Assembly: GCA_916715765.1 (NCBI GenBank)
Contig: CAKAPG010000014.1
Span: 1 to 20,589 of the forward strand
DNA: 20,589 nt
From: an uncultured Atopobium sp.
GTDB taxonomy: Bacteria > Actinomycetota > Coriobacteriia > Coriobacteriales > Atopobiaceae
Direction of reading: 5' to 3'
The notes under the pieces are model-generated. The model did not search any database. It was given only the letters and a program-made list of their open reading frames with translations, and had not been told where the DNA came from. Within the stretch, counting starts at the first letter, position 1, and each line of letters begins with the position of its first letter. A program made the translations under genes and the position numbers. Positions 8,734 to 15,388 of the stretch are shown in pieces.

Positions 8734-8864
8734 AACACACCTAAGTCAGATATTCTGCTCAATTGCGGGCATTTTACACATCTAATGACGATAATCTGCA
8801 TGTTTGTGGTAATTTCAGCGTCATGTATACGTCTTTTTGACAGATTATCTGACTTAGGTGTGTT
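8734..8864. mobile_element. MITE-like element, 131 bp with 24-bp terminal inverted repeats
   Basis: AACACACCTAAGTCAGATA (8734-8752) is a perfect 19-bp inverted repeat with 8846-8864. Extended to 24 bp (8734-8757 against 8841-8864), 23 positions match. A nested inverted pair, ATGACG (8785-8790) and CGTCAT (8819-8824), lies inside. The interior is too short for a transposase, and no target-site duplication is obvious. A non-autonomous element is the simplest reading; a large regulatory stem-loop is the alternative. Confidence 0.6.
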
Positions 8865-8866
8865 TT

Positions 8867-8900
8867 GAACTGCCTCCTATTTCTTGTGTCCAAGAAATGG
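8867..8900. repeat. Palindromic repeat, copy 2 (inverted, partly degenerate)
   Basis: These 34 bases match the reverse complement of 8461-8494 at 32 positions. The local hairpin ATTTCTTG-TGTC-CAAGAAAT (8879-8898) is intact. The outer part of the 3' arm has diverged and is fused to the deoR terminator. Confidence 0.8.
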
Positions 8901-8924
8901 CGGCCTGTAAAAGGCCGCCATTTT
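8895..8924 (-). terminator. Terminator of the deoR-family gene (works on either strand)
   Basis: AAATGGCGGCC (8895-8905) pairs perfectly with GGCCGCCATTT (8913-8923) across a 7-base loop. Read on the minus strand it follows the deoR stop by about 35 bases and runs into ATTTCTT; on the plus strand it is followed by TTTTG. Its left arm overlaps the palindromic repeat at 8867-8900. Confidence 0.75.
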
Positions 8925-8956
8925 GTGTTCGCTTAAATAATAATAAAACGCAAGTC

Positions 8957-9739
8957 TTACTTAGCAGGAAGAATAGAAGGAGTGACGCAGACAACATCCT
9001 TAAGTCCTGCGGCTTTGAGCTCGTTGATCTGCTCGTCAGTTGCACCTGTATCAGTAATGAGCAGATCAATGTCTTCTGCAGAACCAAACTGGAAGTTGGA
9101 AGTAGTGCCCAGCTTAGAAGAATCAGCAACAACATAGTGCTTTCTAGAGCGCTTGAGCATCTGAGCGTTAATTGCTGGCTCAGGAGATGTAGCAGAAGTA
9201 AGACCAAATTCTCCCGAGAAACCCGTGCAGCCCAAGAAGCATTTAGCAGCAGTAATGTGCTGGATGCACTCAAGAGCGGTATCACCAGTCATGGAAGCGC
9301 GTGGAGGACGGATGTCACCACCAGTAAGGATGATAGAAAGATCGTGGATGTCCTCAAGCAACAGTGCCTTGCCGTTGTTTGTAACAACAGTTACGTCGTG
9401 AGCATCAATCCACTCAAGCATCCCAAGAGCAACGGAGCTGGTGTTGATAAAGATACAATCGCCATCCTCAACGTAGCGAGCGGCCTCGCGGGCAATTGCT
9501 TTGTTAGAGCGAATCTGCCTTGAGCCAGAAGGACGACCATAAGGGTTAAGCAGGGTAGCAATGCCATACTGACGAGTCAGGATACCGCGCTTCTCAAGAA
9601 AGTCCAGGTCACGTCTAATAGTCAAAGAAGAGACCTCAAAGTGATCAGCAAGCTCTAAAACACTTGCTTGTCCCTCTTTTTCTAGCAGCTCAGTAATTGC
9701 CTCGCGACGTGAATCTACGTAAGCCTTACTCCTTTTCAT
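8957..9739 (-). CDS. DeoR-family transcriptional regulator
   Basis: Predicted repressor of 260 residues. The N-terminal helix-turn-helix of DeoR type is visible (ELADHFEVSSLTIRRDLDFLEKRG), followed by the DeoRC sensor domain with VTVVTNNGKALLLE, LTGGDIRPPRASMTGD and a terminal VVADSSKLG segment. In this family the sensor domain binds a phosphorylated sugar, which relieves repression. The ATG at 9739 is preferred over the longer frame from 9784 because GGAGGG lies five bases upstream on the minus strand. It is divergent from the PTS genes across an AT-rich spacer holding TGAATG/CATTCA and GTTCAT/ATGAAC repeats, so it most likely controls them and itself. The inducer is unknown; a phosphosugar made by the PTS is the natural candidate. 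Confidence 0.93.
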   Translation of the reverse strand: MKRSKAYVDSRREAITELLEKEGQASVLELADHFEVSSLTIRRDLDFLEKRGILTRQYGIATLLNPYGRPSGSRQIRSNKAIAREAARYVEDGDCIFINTSSVALGMLEWIDAHDVTVVTNNGKALLLEDIHDLSIILTGGDIRPPRASMTGDTALECIQHITAAKCFLGCTGFSGEFGLTSATSPEPAINAQMLKRSRKHYVVADSSKLGTTSNFQFGSAEDIDLLITDTGATDEQINELKAAGLKDVVCVTPSILPAK

Positions 9740-10119
9740 AAATGCCCTCCCTTTATGAGCAACATTTTTTCTTTGAATGTTCATTCATCAATAAAATAGA
9801 ACATTAGAAGAAGGATATCAAGATATTTCAGAAAATAATAGTATGAATATATATGAATGTTTTAGATTATAAAAAATTTAACATATAAACTTTACATGGG
9901 ATAATAGAAGGCGCTTCAATTACGTTCATAAAAACATGAACATTTGTATAGCTACTTGGACAAAAGATACGCTGAAAAAATATGAACAACTTTGATTACT
10001 GTTTGAGTAAAATTGATTGAAGTTAAGAACGTTTCATGGCATATTATCAAGTTATTAAGACTTGTCATGAGGCGGCTTTGGGCCAATGTGTCTCATTAAG
10101 AGAAAGGCAAGGTGGTGCT
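9740..10119. promoter_or_regulatory. Divergent control region between deoR and the PTS genes
   Basis: AT-rich region with candidate operators. A palindrome TGAATG-TT-CATTCA (9774-9787) lies 35-48 bp before the deoR start. The inverted repeat GTTCAT-N6-ATGAAC spans 9924-9941, and a further ATGAAC is at 9982-9987. ATGAAT is repeated at 9843 and 9853. A possible PTS promoter is TTAACA (9878-9883), 16 bp, GATAAT (9900-9905), which would place two ATGAAC sites downstream of the start of transcription. An in-frame ATG at 10036 would add 28 residues to EIIA but has no good ribosome binding site. Confidence 0.5.
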
Positions 10120-10575
10120 GTGTTAAGTGATCTCCTTACCGAAGACCTGGTGCAGCTCAATGTTGTAGCTTCTAACTGGGAAGATGCAATTAGAAAGTCT
10201 GCGCAACCACTCGTCGATAACAAAAAAGTAACTGAGGGCTATGTTGATGACATCATTAAAGGTGTCAATGAACTTGGCCCTTATATTGTTATTACCGAGC
10301 ATGTTGCTCTTCCACACGCGCGTCCTGAGTCTGGTGCACTTGAGCCTGCAGTAGGCATTACCGTACTCAAGGATCCTGTTGAGTTTGGTAGCAAAGACAA
10401 CGATCCAGTTAAGTTCCTTTTCCCACTTGCTGCAAAAGATAGTGAAGGCCACCTTAGCGCCCTTCAGTCTCTTGTTGAATTGCTGAGTGATCCTGATTTC
10501 TTTGCTCAGCTCGAAAAAGCTCAGTCACCAAAAGATGTTGTGGACCTTGTCCACACAAAGGAAGGTAGGTTGTAA
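10120..10575 (+). CDS. PTS sugar transporter EIIA component (fructose/mannitol-type fold)
   Basis: Cytoplasmic phosphocarrier that takes phosphate from HPr and passes it to EIIB. The 151-residue length is typical of PTS_EIIA_2 domains. Both conserved histidines are visible in ITEHVALPHARPE; the His in LPHARPE (His66 in this numbering) is the expected phosphorylation site and His61 its partner. The GTG at 10120 is chosen because AAGGTGG (10109-10115) precedes it and the protein then begins where the family begins (LLTEDLVQLN). The longer frame from ATG 10036 has an atypical 28-residue head and no ribosome binding site. The stop overlaps the EIIB start by one base (TAATG), indicating translational coupling. 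It pairs with SgaT/UlaA-type EIIB and EIIC downstream. Confidence 0.93.
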   Translation: MLSDLLTEDLVQLNVVASNWEDAIRKSAQPLVDNKKVTEGYVDDIIKGVNELGPYIVITEHVALPHARPESGALEPAVGITVLKDPVEFGSKDNDPVKFLFPLAAKDSEGHLSALQSLVELLSDPDFFAQLEKAQSPKDVVDLVHTKEGRL

Positions 10576-10874
10576 TGGCTGATAAGAAGTTCCACGCACT
10601 GGTTTGCTGCCGTGCAGGCATGGGTTCTTCCATGATGCTCAAGATCAAGATTGACCAGGTCATCAAAGAGAATGATCTTCCAATCGAGACCGAGCACGGT
10701 AATCTGGATTCCCTGATTGGTTTCAATGGCGATCTTGTTATTACCATGTCTGACCTCACTGATGAGCTCAACGCTGACGATCGCGTTCCTTCCGCTGTTG
10801 GCATCACCAACATTGTCGACAAGGCAGAGATGAAGGAAAAGCTCACCGCCTGGCTCGCAGAGCACAACGCATAA
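10575..10874 (+). CDS. PTS EIIB component, ascorbate/SgaB type
   Basis: Small 99-residue cytoplasmic phosphotransfer protein. The P-loop ALVCCRAGMGSSMML matches the EIIB pattern C-x-x-G-x-G-S-S; by alignment with CGNGxGSS the phosphorylated residue is the second cysteine, Cys12. A GGAAGG ribosome binding site lies inside the end of the EIIA gene. The fold and context with an SgaT-like EIIC place it in the L-ascorbate/galactitol class, but these EII sets transport diverse sugar alcohols and acids, so the substrate stays open. Codon use is strongly biased (AAG, GAG, CTC), suggesting high expression when induced. Confidence 0.93.
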   Translation: MADKKFHALVCCRAGMGSSMMLKIKIDQVIKENDLPIETEHGNLDSLIGFNGDLVITMSDLTDELNADDRVPSAVGITNIVDKAEMKEKLTAWLAEHNA

Positions 10875-10892
10875 GCTCCCCTTTGTATCTTT

Positions 10893-10952
10893 TTGGCGGG
10901 AGTTTCTCGTCATACGCAACGCTGGTTGCCTTCGGCGAGAAGCTCTCGCCAA
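10893..10952 (+). promoter_or_regulatory. Structured intercistronic hairpin between EIIB and EIIC
   Basis: TTGGCGGGAGTTTCTCG (10893-10909) pairs with CGAGAAGCTCTCGCCAA (10936-10952), a 17-bp stem with two G-U pairs. The loop carries its own hairpin, GCAAC-GCTG-GTTGC (10916-10929). No T-run follows, so it is probably an mRNA stability or processing element rather than a terminator. A second inverted repeat, TGACAAG-AGGTA-CTTGTCA, follows at 10958-10976. Confidence 0.6.
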
Positions 10953-11036
10953 ACCTTTGACAAGAGGTACTTGTCACTTGATTGAGAGAACTTATCTGAG
11001 TAGGTTCGTCGGTTTATTTGCTGAAAGGGATTACGC

Positions 11037-12344
11037 ATGCTCAATGCAATTCTCATGCAGCTTAGAGACACAGCCGTCATTATGGGCATTATTGCTCTTG
11101 TCGGCCTCTTGCTGCAGAAGAAGTCCGCTGTGGACGTCTTCTCCGGAACTGTGAAGACCATTATTGGCTTCATGATCTTCAACATTGGTTCTAGCGCTAT
11201 GTCCGCTCAGGTCAACATCTTCAGCGACATGTTTAGTCGTGCATTCGCTGTTAAGGGCGTTGTTACCCAGGTTGAGGTCGCAACTGCTCTTGCACTGAAC
11301 ACCTACGGTACCGAGGTTGCTCTTGTAATGGTTCTTGGCTTCATCATGAACCTTGTGTTTGCCAAGATTACCCCATTCAAGTCCGTCTTCTTGACTGGTC
11401 AGCACTTCCTGTACTTCTCCTGTGTACTTGCTCTGGTCTTCATCGCTCTTGGTCTCCCAATGTGGGTCACCATTGTTCTTGGTGGCGTCATCCTCGGCTT
11501 CTGCGGTGCTGCACTGCCTTCGTTGTGCCAGCCATTCGTAAACAAGCTTGTTGGTGGAGATTCCATCGCAATCGGCCACTTCAACTGCATCGGTTATGCA
11601 TTCTCCGGTTACGTTGGAAAGCTCTTTGCTAAGAAGAACGAGGAGGACGGCGAGAAAGAGGCTAAGGAGCTCCCAGAGTTCTTCAAGCTCTTCAAGGACT
11701 TTGTCTTCTCCGTTGCTCTCTTCATGATTGTTCTGTTCTACGTTGTTACTATTGCATGCCTTGTCACCGGTCACTTTGGCGACACCCTTGCAAACAACAA
11801 GCCATTCACCAGCTATTTTGGTAACGATATGTGGTGGATTTGGCCATTCCTTGCTGGTCTTCAGTTTGCTGCTGGTATGTCCGTCCTTGTTTACGGCGTC
11901 CGTCAGTTCATCGCTGAGATCACCGCTGCATTTGTCGGCATCTCCGAGAAGCTCATTCCAGATGCACGTCCTGCAGTCGACTGCCCTGCAATCTTCCCAT
12001 TTGCACCAAACGCTGTCATCATCGGCTTCATTGGCTCCTTCCTTGGTGGCCTTGTAGCAATGGCACTTATGGTTGCATTCCACAGCCCAACCATCATGAT
12101 TCCTGCAGCGGGCATCTGCTTCTTCTCTGGTGGTACTTGTGGTGTTTGTGGTTACGCTTATGGTGGATGGCGCGGTGCTCTTCTTGGCTCCTTCCTGGTT
12201 GGTATTTTCCTGACCGCTGGTCCTCTGATTCTCTATCCTGCATTTGCTCAGCTGGGAATTGCAGAGGCATCCTTCCCTAACGTTGACTACAACATCGTTG
12301 GTTCTATCATCTACGGCATCGGCTCACTCTTTGGTCTTGCCTAA
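11037..12344 (+). CDS. PTS EIIC component, ascorbate/SgaT (UlaA) family
   Basis: Integral membrane permease of the phosphotransferase system, 435 residues with about ten hydrophobic segments. It starts with a short helix then RDTAVIMGIIALVGLLLQKK, and has the family-like LNTYGTEVALVMVLGF and FLTGQHFLYFSCVLAL segments seen in UlaA-type EIIC proteins. It is slightly shorter than E. coli UlaA. It imports a substrate while EIIA/EIIB phosphorylate it. The start ATG has GAAAGGGA six bases upstream. A strong terminator follows the gene. Codon use is very biased, as in a highly expressed transporter. Ascorbate itself is not supported, because no UlaG lactonase or UlaD/E/F-like enzymes are present; the neighbouring isomerase and two aldolases suggest another sugar or sugar acid. 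Confidence 0.92.
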   Translation: MLNAILMQLRDTAVIMGIIALVGLLLQKKSAVDVFSGTVKTIIGFMIFNIGSSAMSAQVNIFSDMFSRAFAVKGVVTQVEVATALALNTYGTEVALVMVLGFIMNLVFAKITPFKSVFLTGQHFLYFSCVLALVFIALGLPMWVTIVLGGVILGFCGAALPSLCQPFVNKLVGGDSIAIGHFNCIGYAFSGYVGKLFAKKNEEDGEKEAKELPEFFKLFKDFVFSVALFMIVLFYVVTIACLVTGHFGDTLANNKPFTSYFGNDMWWIWPFLAGLQFAAGMSVLVYGVRQFIAEITAAFVGISEKLIPDARPAVDCPAIFPFAPNAVIIGFIGSFLGGLVAMALMVAFHSPTIMIPAAGICFFSGGTCGVCGYAYGGWRGALLGSFLVGIFLTAGPLILYPAFAQLGIAEASFPNVDYNIVGSIIYGIGSLFGLA

Positions 12345-12385
12345 GCCTAGATTTCTGTAGTACCTACTCAGCTCTACGGTTTCTT

Positions 12386-12419
12386 AGGGCGCTCGTGGAA
12401 AGCCCGCGGGCGCCCTTTT
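12386..12419 (+). terminator. Intrinsic terminator after EIIC
   Basis: AGGGCGCTCGTGG (12386-12398) pairs with CCGCGGGCGCCCT (12404-12416), a 13-bp stem with two G-U pairs, an AAAGC loop and a T-run at 12416-12419. It probably reduces transcription of the downstream enzyme genes relative to the transporter genes. Confidence 0.85.
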
Positions 12420-12443
12420 AAAAGCTTCACAACAAGGAAAAAC

Positions 12444-13043
12444 ATGGCAGACGAGAAGAACAACAAAAGTGTTACTGAGTCAGTGCTTGGCGATATGTTT
12501 GGCCTTAGCGTTGACAAAAAGCCTGCTCCAGAGCTTCCTGAAGATCAGTTAGTTCTAGAAGTTCTTGAAGACAGAACTCGTTTGATGGTTCAGGGAATTC
12601 TGTACTTGCTCCTGGCGTTTGGCTCTCTTGCTCTGACATTTTTCTTTTGGGTTTATGCCAATGTAAGCGGCAATATTTTGGGTCTTGTTGGTGTTATTGC
12701 AGGACTCACCATTACGTGGTTTGCGTCACGTGCCATGGGAAAACGCTTTAGTCGTTTTGCCAGTGGTATTCATGTTATTGATTTTGGTCAGAAACACGTA
12801 TTTATCTTTGCAAAATCCGACAAGAGAAAAGCACTTGTCGTTCCTTATACCAAGATTAAAAGCTACAAACTCATCCGACAGGGCAAAGCACTTCGCCTAC
12901 TTTTTGAAGGCGCTTGGGTAAGCCATCCTTCAGGATTTGAATTTGTGGACATCAACCGTCCTTTTATGGCCTCCACGCTTGATGAAATTCAGGAGCAGAT
13001 TGAGCAGCTTATGGCTCAGCACAAGGTCAAAGAGACGCGTTAA
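12444..13043 (+). CDS. Small membrane protein with a C-terminal soluble domain, function unknown
   Basis: A 199-residue protein I do not recognise as a named family. An acidic N-terminal stretch of about 45 residues is followed by two adjacent hydrophobic helices (about residues 48-70, LMVQGILYLLLAFGSLALTF, and 75-95, LGLVGVIAGLTITWF) and then a basic soluble part (SDKRKALVVPYTKIKSYKLIRQG). That arrangement, two helices then a beta-rich tail, resembles bacterial PH-like membrane proteins, but this is only an impression. AAGGA lies before the ATG. It sits between the EIIC terminator and the isomerase gene; whether it belongs to the sugar module or is a bystander cannot be told. Confidence 0.8.
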   Translation: MADEKNNKSVTESVLGDMFGLSVDKKPAPELPEDQLVLEVLEDRTRLMVQGILYLLLAFGSLALTFFFWVYANVSGNILGLVGVIAGLTITWFASRAMGKRFSRFASGIHVIDFGQKHVFIFAKSDKRKALVVPYTKIKSYKLIRQGKALRLLFEGAWVSHPSGFEFVDINRPFMASTLDEIQEQIEQLMAQHKVKETR

Positions 13044-13099
13044 TTCATTGCGTAGTAAGTGTCTTTGAGCTTGGACTCACAGACAGATAAGGAGTTGTA

Positions 13100-13708
13100 A
13101 TGGCAACTGAAAAAGAGCAGGTTCAGGAGTTTCTCTCCATTGTGGGAAAGTCGCTTCATCAGTATGTAGAGAGCATCGATTTTGACGCACTCTCTGCAGC
13201 TAAAAAACTTATTTTAGACGCAGAGGCAAAGGGCGGCCGCCTGCACGTAACCGGTATTGGTAAGCCAGGTCACGTTTCTGGTTATGCTGCATCGCTCTTC
13301 TCGTCAACCGGAACTCCAACCTATGAGCTTCATGGCACCGAGTGCGTTCACGGATCTGCTGGTCAGACTCGTCCTGGCGACGTTGTTATTGCTATTTCCA
13401 ACTCTGGTGAGACGGGCGAGCTCAAGGCCACAGTTACCTGCCTTAAAAACGTTGGCGTGCACATTATTGCGCTGACCGGCAATCCAAACTCTTGGCTGGC
13501 AAACGAGGCAGAGGTTGCTCTTATTGCTGGCGTTGAGCGGGAGGGCGATTCTATGAACAAGCCTCCACGCGCCTCAATTTTGGCTGAGATCATGGAACTT
13601 CAGTGCCTCTCTATCCTGCTTCAAAACGAGTACGGCCTTAACCCAGAGCAGTACGTTAAGTGGCATCCCGGTGGAGCTCTTGGCGCGTCCATTCGCGAGG
13701 GCAAATAA
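13100..13708 (+). CDS. SIS-domain phosphosugar isomerase (KdsD/GutQ-like, no CBS domains)
   Basis: A 202-residue single SIS-domain protein, likely a cytoplasmic aldose-ketose isomerase acting on a phosphorylated sugar. It aligns well with the SIS part of arabinose-5-phosphate isomerases: GIGKPGHVSGYAASLFSSTG (compare GMGKSGHI), ISNSGETGEL for phosphate binding, and WHPGGALG near the C terminus, where KdsD has its catalytic histidine. The CBS pair of KdsD/GutQ is absent, and the KdsD segment APTSSTTA is replaced by KPPRASILAE, so the substrate probably differs. AAGGAG precedes the ATG. It is followed after 38 bases by the DapA-fold lyase. Arabinose-5-phosphate isomerase for KDO synthesis is unlikely in a Gram-positive lineage; a catabolic role with the PTS is more likely. 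Confidence 0.88.
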   Translation: MATEKEQVQEFLSIVGKSLHQYVESIDFDALSAAKKLILDAEAKGGRLHVTGIGKPGHVSGYAASLFSSTGTPTYELHGTECVHGSAGQTRPGDVVIAISNSGETGELKATVTCLKNVGVHIIALTGNPNSWLANEAEVALIAGVEREGDSMNKPPRASILAEIMELQCLSILLQNEYGLNPEQYVKWHPGGALGASIREGK

Positions 13709-13746
13709 CCCCAGGTAAACACTGTAAAGCATACAGAGGAGTTTGA

Positions 13747-14643
13747 ATGTCAACATTTAAGGGCGTTATTGTCCCTATGGTTACGCCGTTTAACCGCGAC
13801 GAAGAGCAGTCTATCAACTATGAAGCAGCAGAGCAGCTTCTGGAAAAGCTCATCTCTGAGGGCGCAGACGGCATTTTCACGTTTGGCTCCAACGGTGAGT
13901 TCCACGTTTGTAACCCTGACGAGAAGATCAAGTTCTCCAAGTTTATTATCGAGAAAACCGCAGGTCGTCTTCCTGTTTACGTGGGAACCGGCGCATGCTC
14001 AACAAAAGAAGCTCTCTATATGAGCCGTGAAGCAGAGGCAATTGGCGCCGATGCACTTTCCGTCATCAACCCTTACTTCCTGGGCATTTCTGACCAGCAG
14101 CTGGTTGAGTACTTCAAGACGGTTGCCGCAAACGTCAAGATTCCTGTCCTTCTGTACAACATTCCTAAGGGAACCGGCAAAAACATCTCTAAAGAGGCTG
14201 TTGAGCAGCTGGTAACCATTGAAAATATCAAGGGTATTAAGGACAGCTCCGGCAACATTGCTAACCTCAAGGATTATCTGGACGCTGCCGCTGGTCACGA
14301 CGTTGATGTGCTTGTAGGATCTGACGGAAAGATTTCTGAGGCTCACGCCCTTGGAGCTCAGGGCACTATTGCGGGTACTGCAAACCTTATCACCAAGGTT
14401 GTTGTTAACCTTTGGAAGGCTCTTGAGGCAGGAAATACAGAAGAAGCAGCTCGCCTGCAGGCAGAGATTGAGCCAATCCGCGATATCCTGCACCTTGGAA
14501 GCACTCCTCAGACCCTCAAGCGCTCTCTTGAGCTTGCTGGATACCCTGTTGGCCCTGCTCGTTTCCCTGTTACCGAGGTTGTAGAGGGCGTTGACGAGAA
14601 GATCTATGCAATGCTTGACCATTACGGAATTGCTCATAACTAA
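13747..14643 (+). CDS. DapA-fold class I lyase/aldolase (dihydrodipicolinate synthase family, probably not DapA)
   Basis: A 298-residue TIM-barrel enzyme that forms a Schiff base with pyruvate-type substrates. Lys165 in IKGIKDSSGN is the catalytic lysine and Tyr137 in LLYNIP the proton-relay tyrosine. Residues specific to true dihydrodipicolinate synthase are changed: the GTTGES loop reads GSNGEF (residues 47-52), and the Arg of the NVPSRTG motif, which binds the aspartate-semialdehyde carboxylate, is Gly142 (NIPKGTG). A catabolic role, cleaving a 2-keto-3-deoxy sugar acid or similar, is therefore more likely than lysine synthesis. GAGGAG lies before the ATG. The context of PTS, SIS isomerase and a KDPG-type aldolase supports carbohydrate breakdown. 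Substrate unknown. Confidence 0.9.
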   Translation: MSTFKGVIVPMVTPFNRDEEQSINYEAAEQLLEKLISEGADGIFTFGSNGEFHVCNPDEKIKFSKFIIEKTAGRLPVYVGTGACSTKEALYMSREAEAIGADALSVINPYFLGISDQQLVEYFKTVAANVKIPVLLYNIPKGTGKNISKEAVEQLVTIENIKGIKDSSGNIANLKDYLDAAAGHDVDVLVGSDGKISEAHALGAQGTIAGTANLITKVVVNLWKALEAGNTEEAARLQAEIEPIRDILHLGSTPQTLKRSLELAGYPVGPARFPVTEVVEGVDEKIYAMLDHYGIAHN

Positions 14644-14715
14644 GTATCAAAAATGACGGGTTTCTCGCCAGCTCAATAGGGTAGTGCGAGATACGTTTAC
14701 AAGGAGATGTTGTAT

Positions 14716-15366
14716 ATGAAGATGCAGAAAGCTGCTGTTTCTCAGGCACTGGTTGATACCTGTGCGTTTGCAGTTGTTCGCGTCCCAACGGTTGAGCGTG
14801 GTATTGAAATTGCCGAGGGCCTTGCAGAGGGCGGCGTTCATGCAATGGAGATCAGCTATACCCTGCCAAATGCCGGCGAGGTTATTGATGCAATTAGAGA
14901 GCGTCTTGGTAATAAGATGATTGTTGGTGCAGGTACTGTTATGGAGCCAACAACTGCTCGTCTTGCTATTATGGCCGGCGCACAGTTCATTGTTGCTAAC
15001 TGCGGCTCTGACGAGGTTGCTCGTATGTGCAACCTGTATCAGATTCCTTATGCACCTGGCTGCACTACTATGACTGAGGCAAACCACAGCCTTGAGATGG
15101 GCGCTGCCTTTATTAAGTGTTTCCCAATCTCTAACGTCTACGGCCCTGAACTGGTCAATCTTTTTAAGACCCCAACTCCTTGGATGCCTTTGATGGCTTC
15201 TGGCGGCATTAACCTTGATAACCTTGCTGAGTGGCTTGAGCGCGGCGTTGACTGCTGCGGCATGGGAAGCCTGCTTACCAAGGGTTCAAAAGAGGAGATT
15301 GCAGCTAATGCAGCCAAGGTTCGTGCCATCATTGATGAGACACGTGCAAAGATGCAGTCTGCGTAA
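14716..15366 (+). CDS. KDPG/KHG-family class I aldolase
   Basis: A 216-residue trimeric-type TIM-barrel aldolase related to 2-keto-3-deoxy-6-phosphogluconate aldolase; it would yield pyruvate plus an aldehyde phosphate. Visible residues: Glu45 (MEISYT), equivalent to the general acid/base Glu45 of E. coli Eda; Schiff-base Lys134 (IKCFPIS); VGAGTV; the PGCTTMTEA loop; and ASGGINLDN for phosphate binding. Eda Arg49, which contacts substrate, appears to be Thr49, hinting at a different substrate. The ATG at 14716 is chosen because AAGGAG (14701-14706) lies nine bases upstream; the in-frame ATG at 14707 touches the ribosome binding site. Last gene of the module, followed by a terminator. It appears alongside a second Schiff-base aldolase (DapA fold), an unusual pairing. 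Confidence 0.92.
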   Translation: MKMQKAAVSQALVDTCAFAVVRVPTVERGIEIAEGLAEGGVHAMEISYTLPNAGEVIDAIRERLGNKMIVGAGTVMEPTTARLAIMAGAQFIVANCGSDEVARMCNLYQIPYAPGCTTMTEANHSLEMGAAFIKCFPISNVYGPELVNLFKTPTPWMPLMASGGINLDNLAEWLERGVDCCGMGSLLTKGSKEEIAANAAKVRAIIDETRAKMQSA

Positions 15367-15388
15367 CAGGTGTAGAGCTACCTTGCAG

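Larger units (their letters stand above)
8318..8956. other. Non-coding repeat-bearing spacer between the YitT gene and deoR
   Basis: About 640 bp without a supportable gene. It holds a palindromic repeat at 8451-8494, a second inverted copy at 8867-8900, a 131-bp MITE-like element at 8734-8864 and a terminator for the converging deoR gene. In 8500-8730 only a short palindrome is seen, ATATGCAT-TTCT-ATGCATAT (8640-8659); no transposase remnant or RNA gene is recognised. Confidence 0.65.

Noticed and set aside
8318..8956. A CRISPR array or tRNA in the repeat-bearing spacer
   Set aside because: No regularly spaced direct repeats and no cloverleaf could be found; the repeats are inverted pairs.
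8858..9523. A 221-codon plus-strand frame across the deoR gene
   Set aside because: It overlaps a clear DeoR-family gene on the other strand and starts inside the palindromic repeat; the protein shows no recognisable features.
11031..12083. A 350-codon open frame on the minus strand opposite EIIC
   Set aside because: The composition is rich in Asn, Asp, Glu and Lys without domains, it mirrors a membrane protein gene, and no start signal is present.
13747..14643. Calling the DapA-fold gene dapA (lysine/diaminopimelate synthesis)
   Set aside because: The GTTGES loop and the substrate-carboxylate Arg of true DapA are not conserved, and the genes around it are for sugar catabolism.
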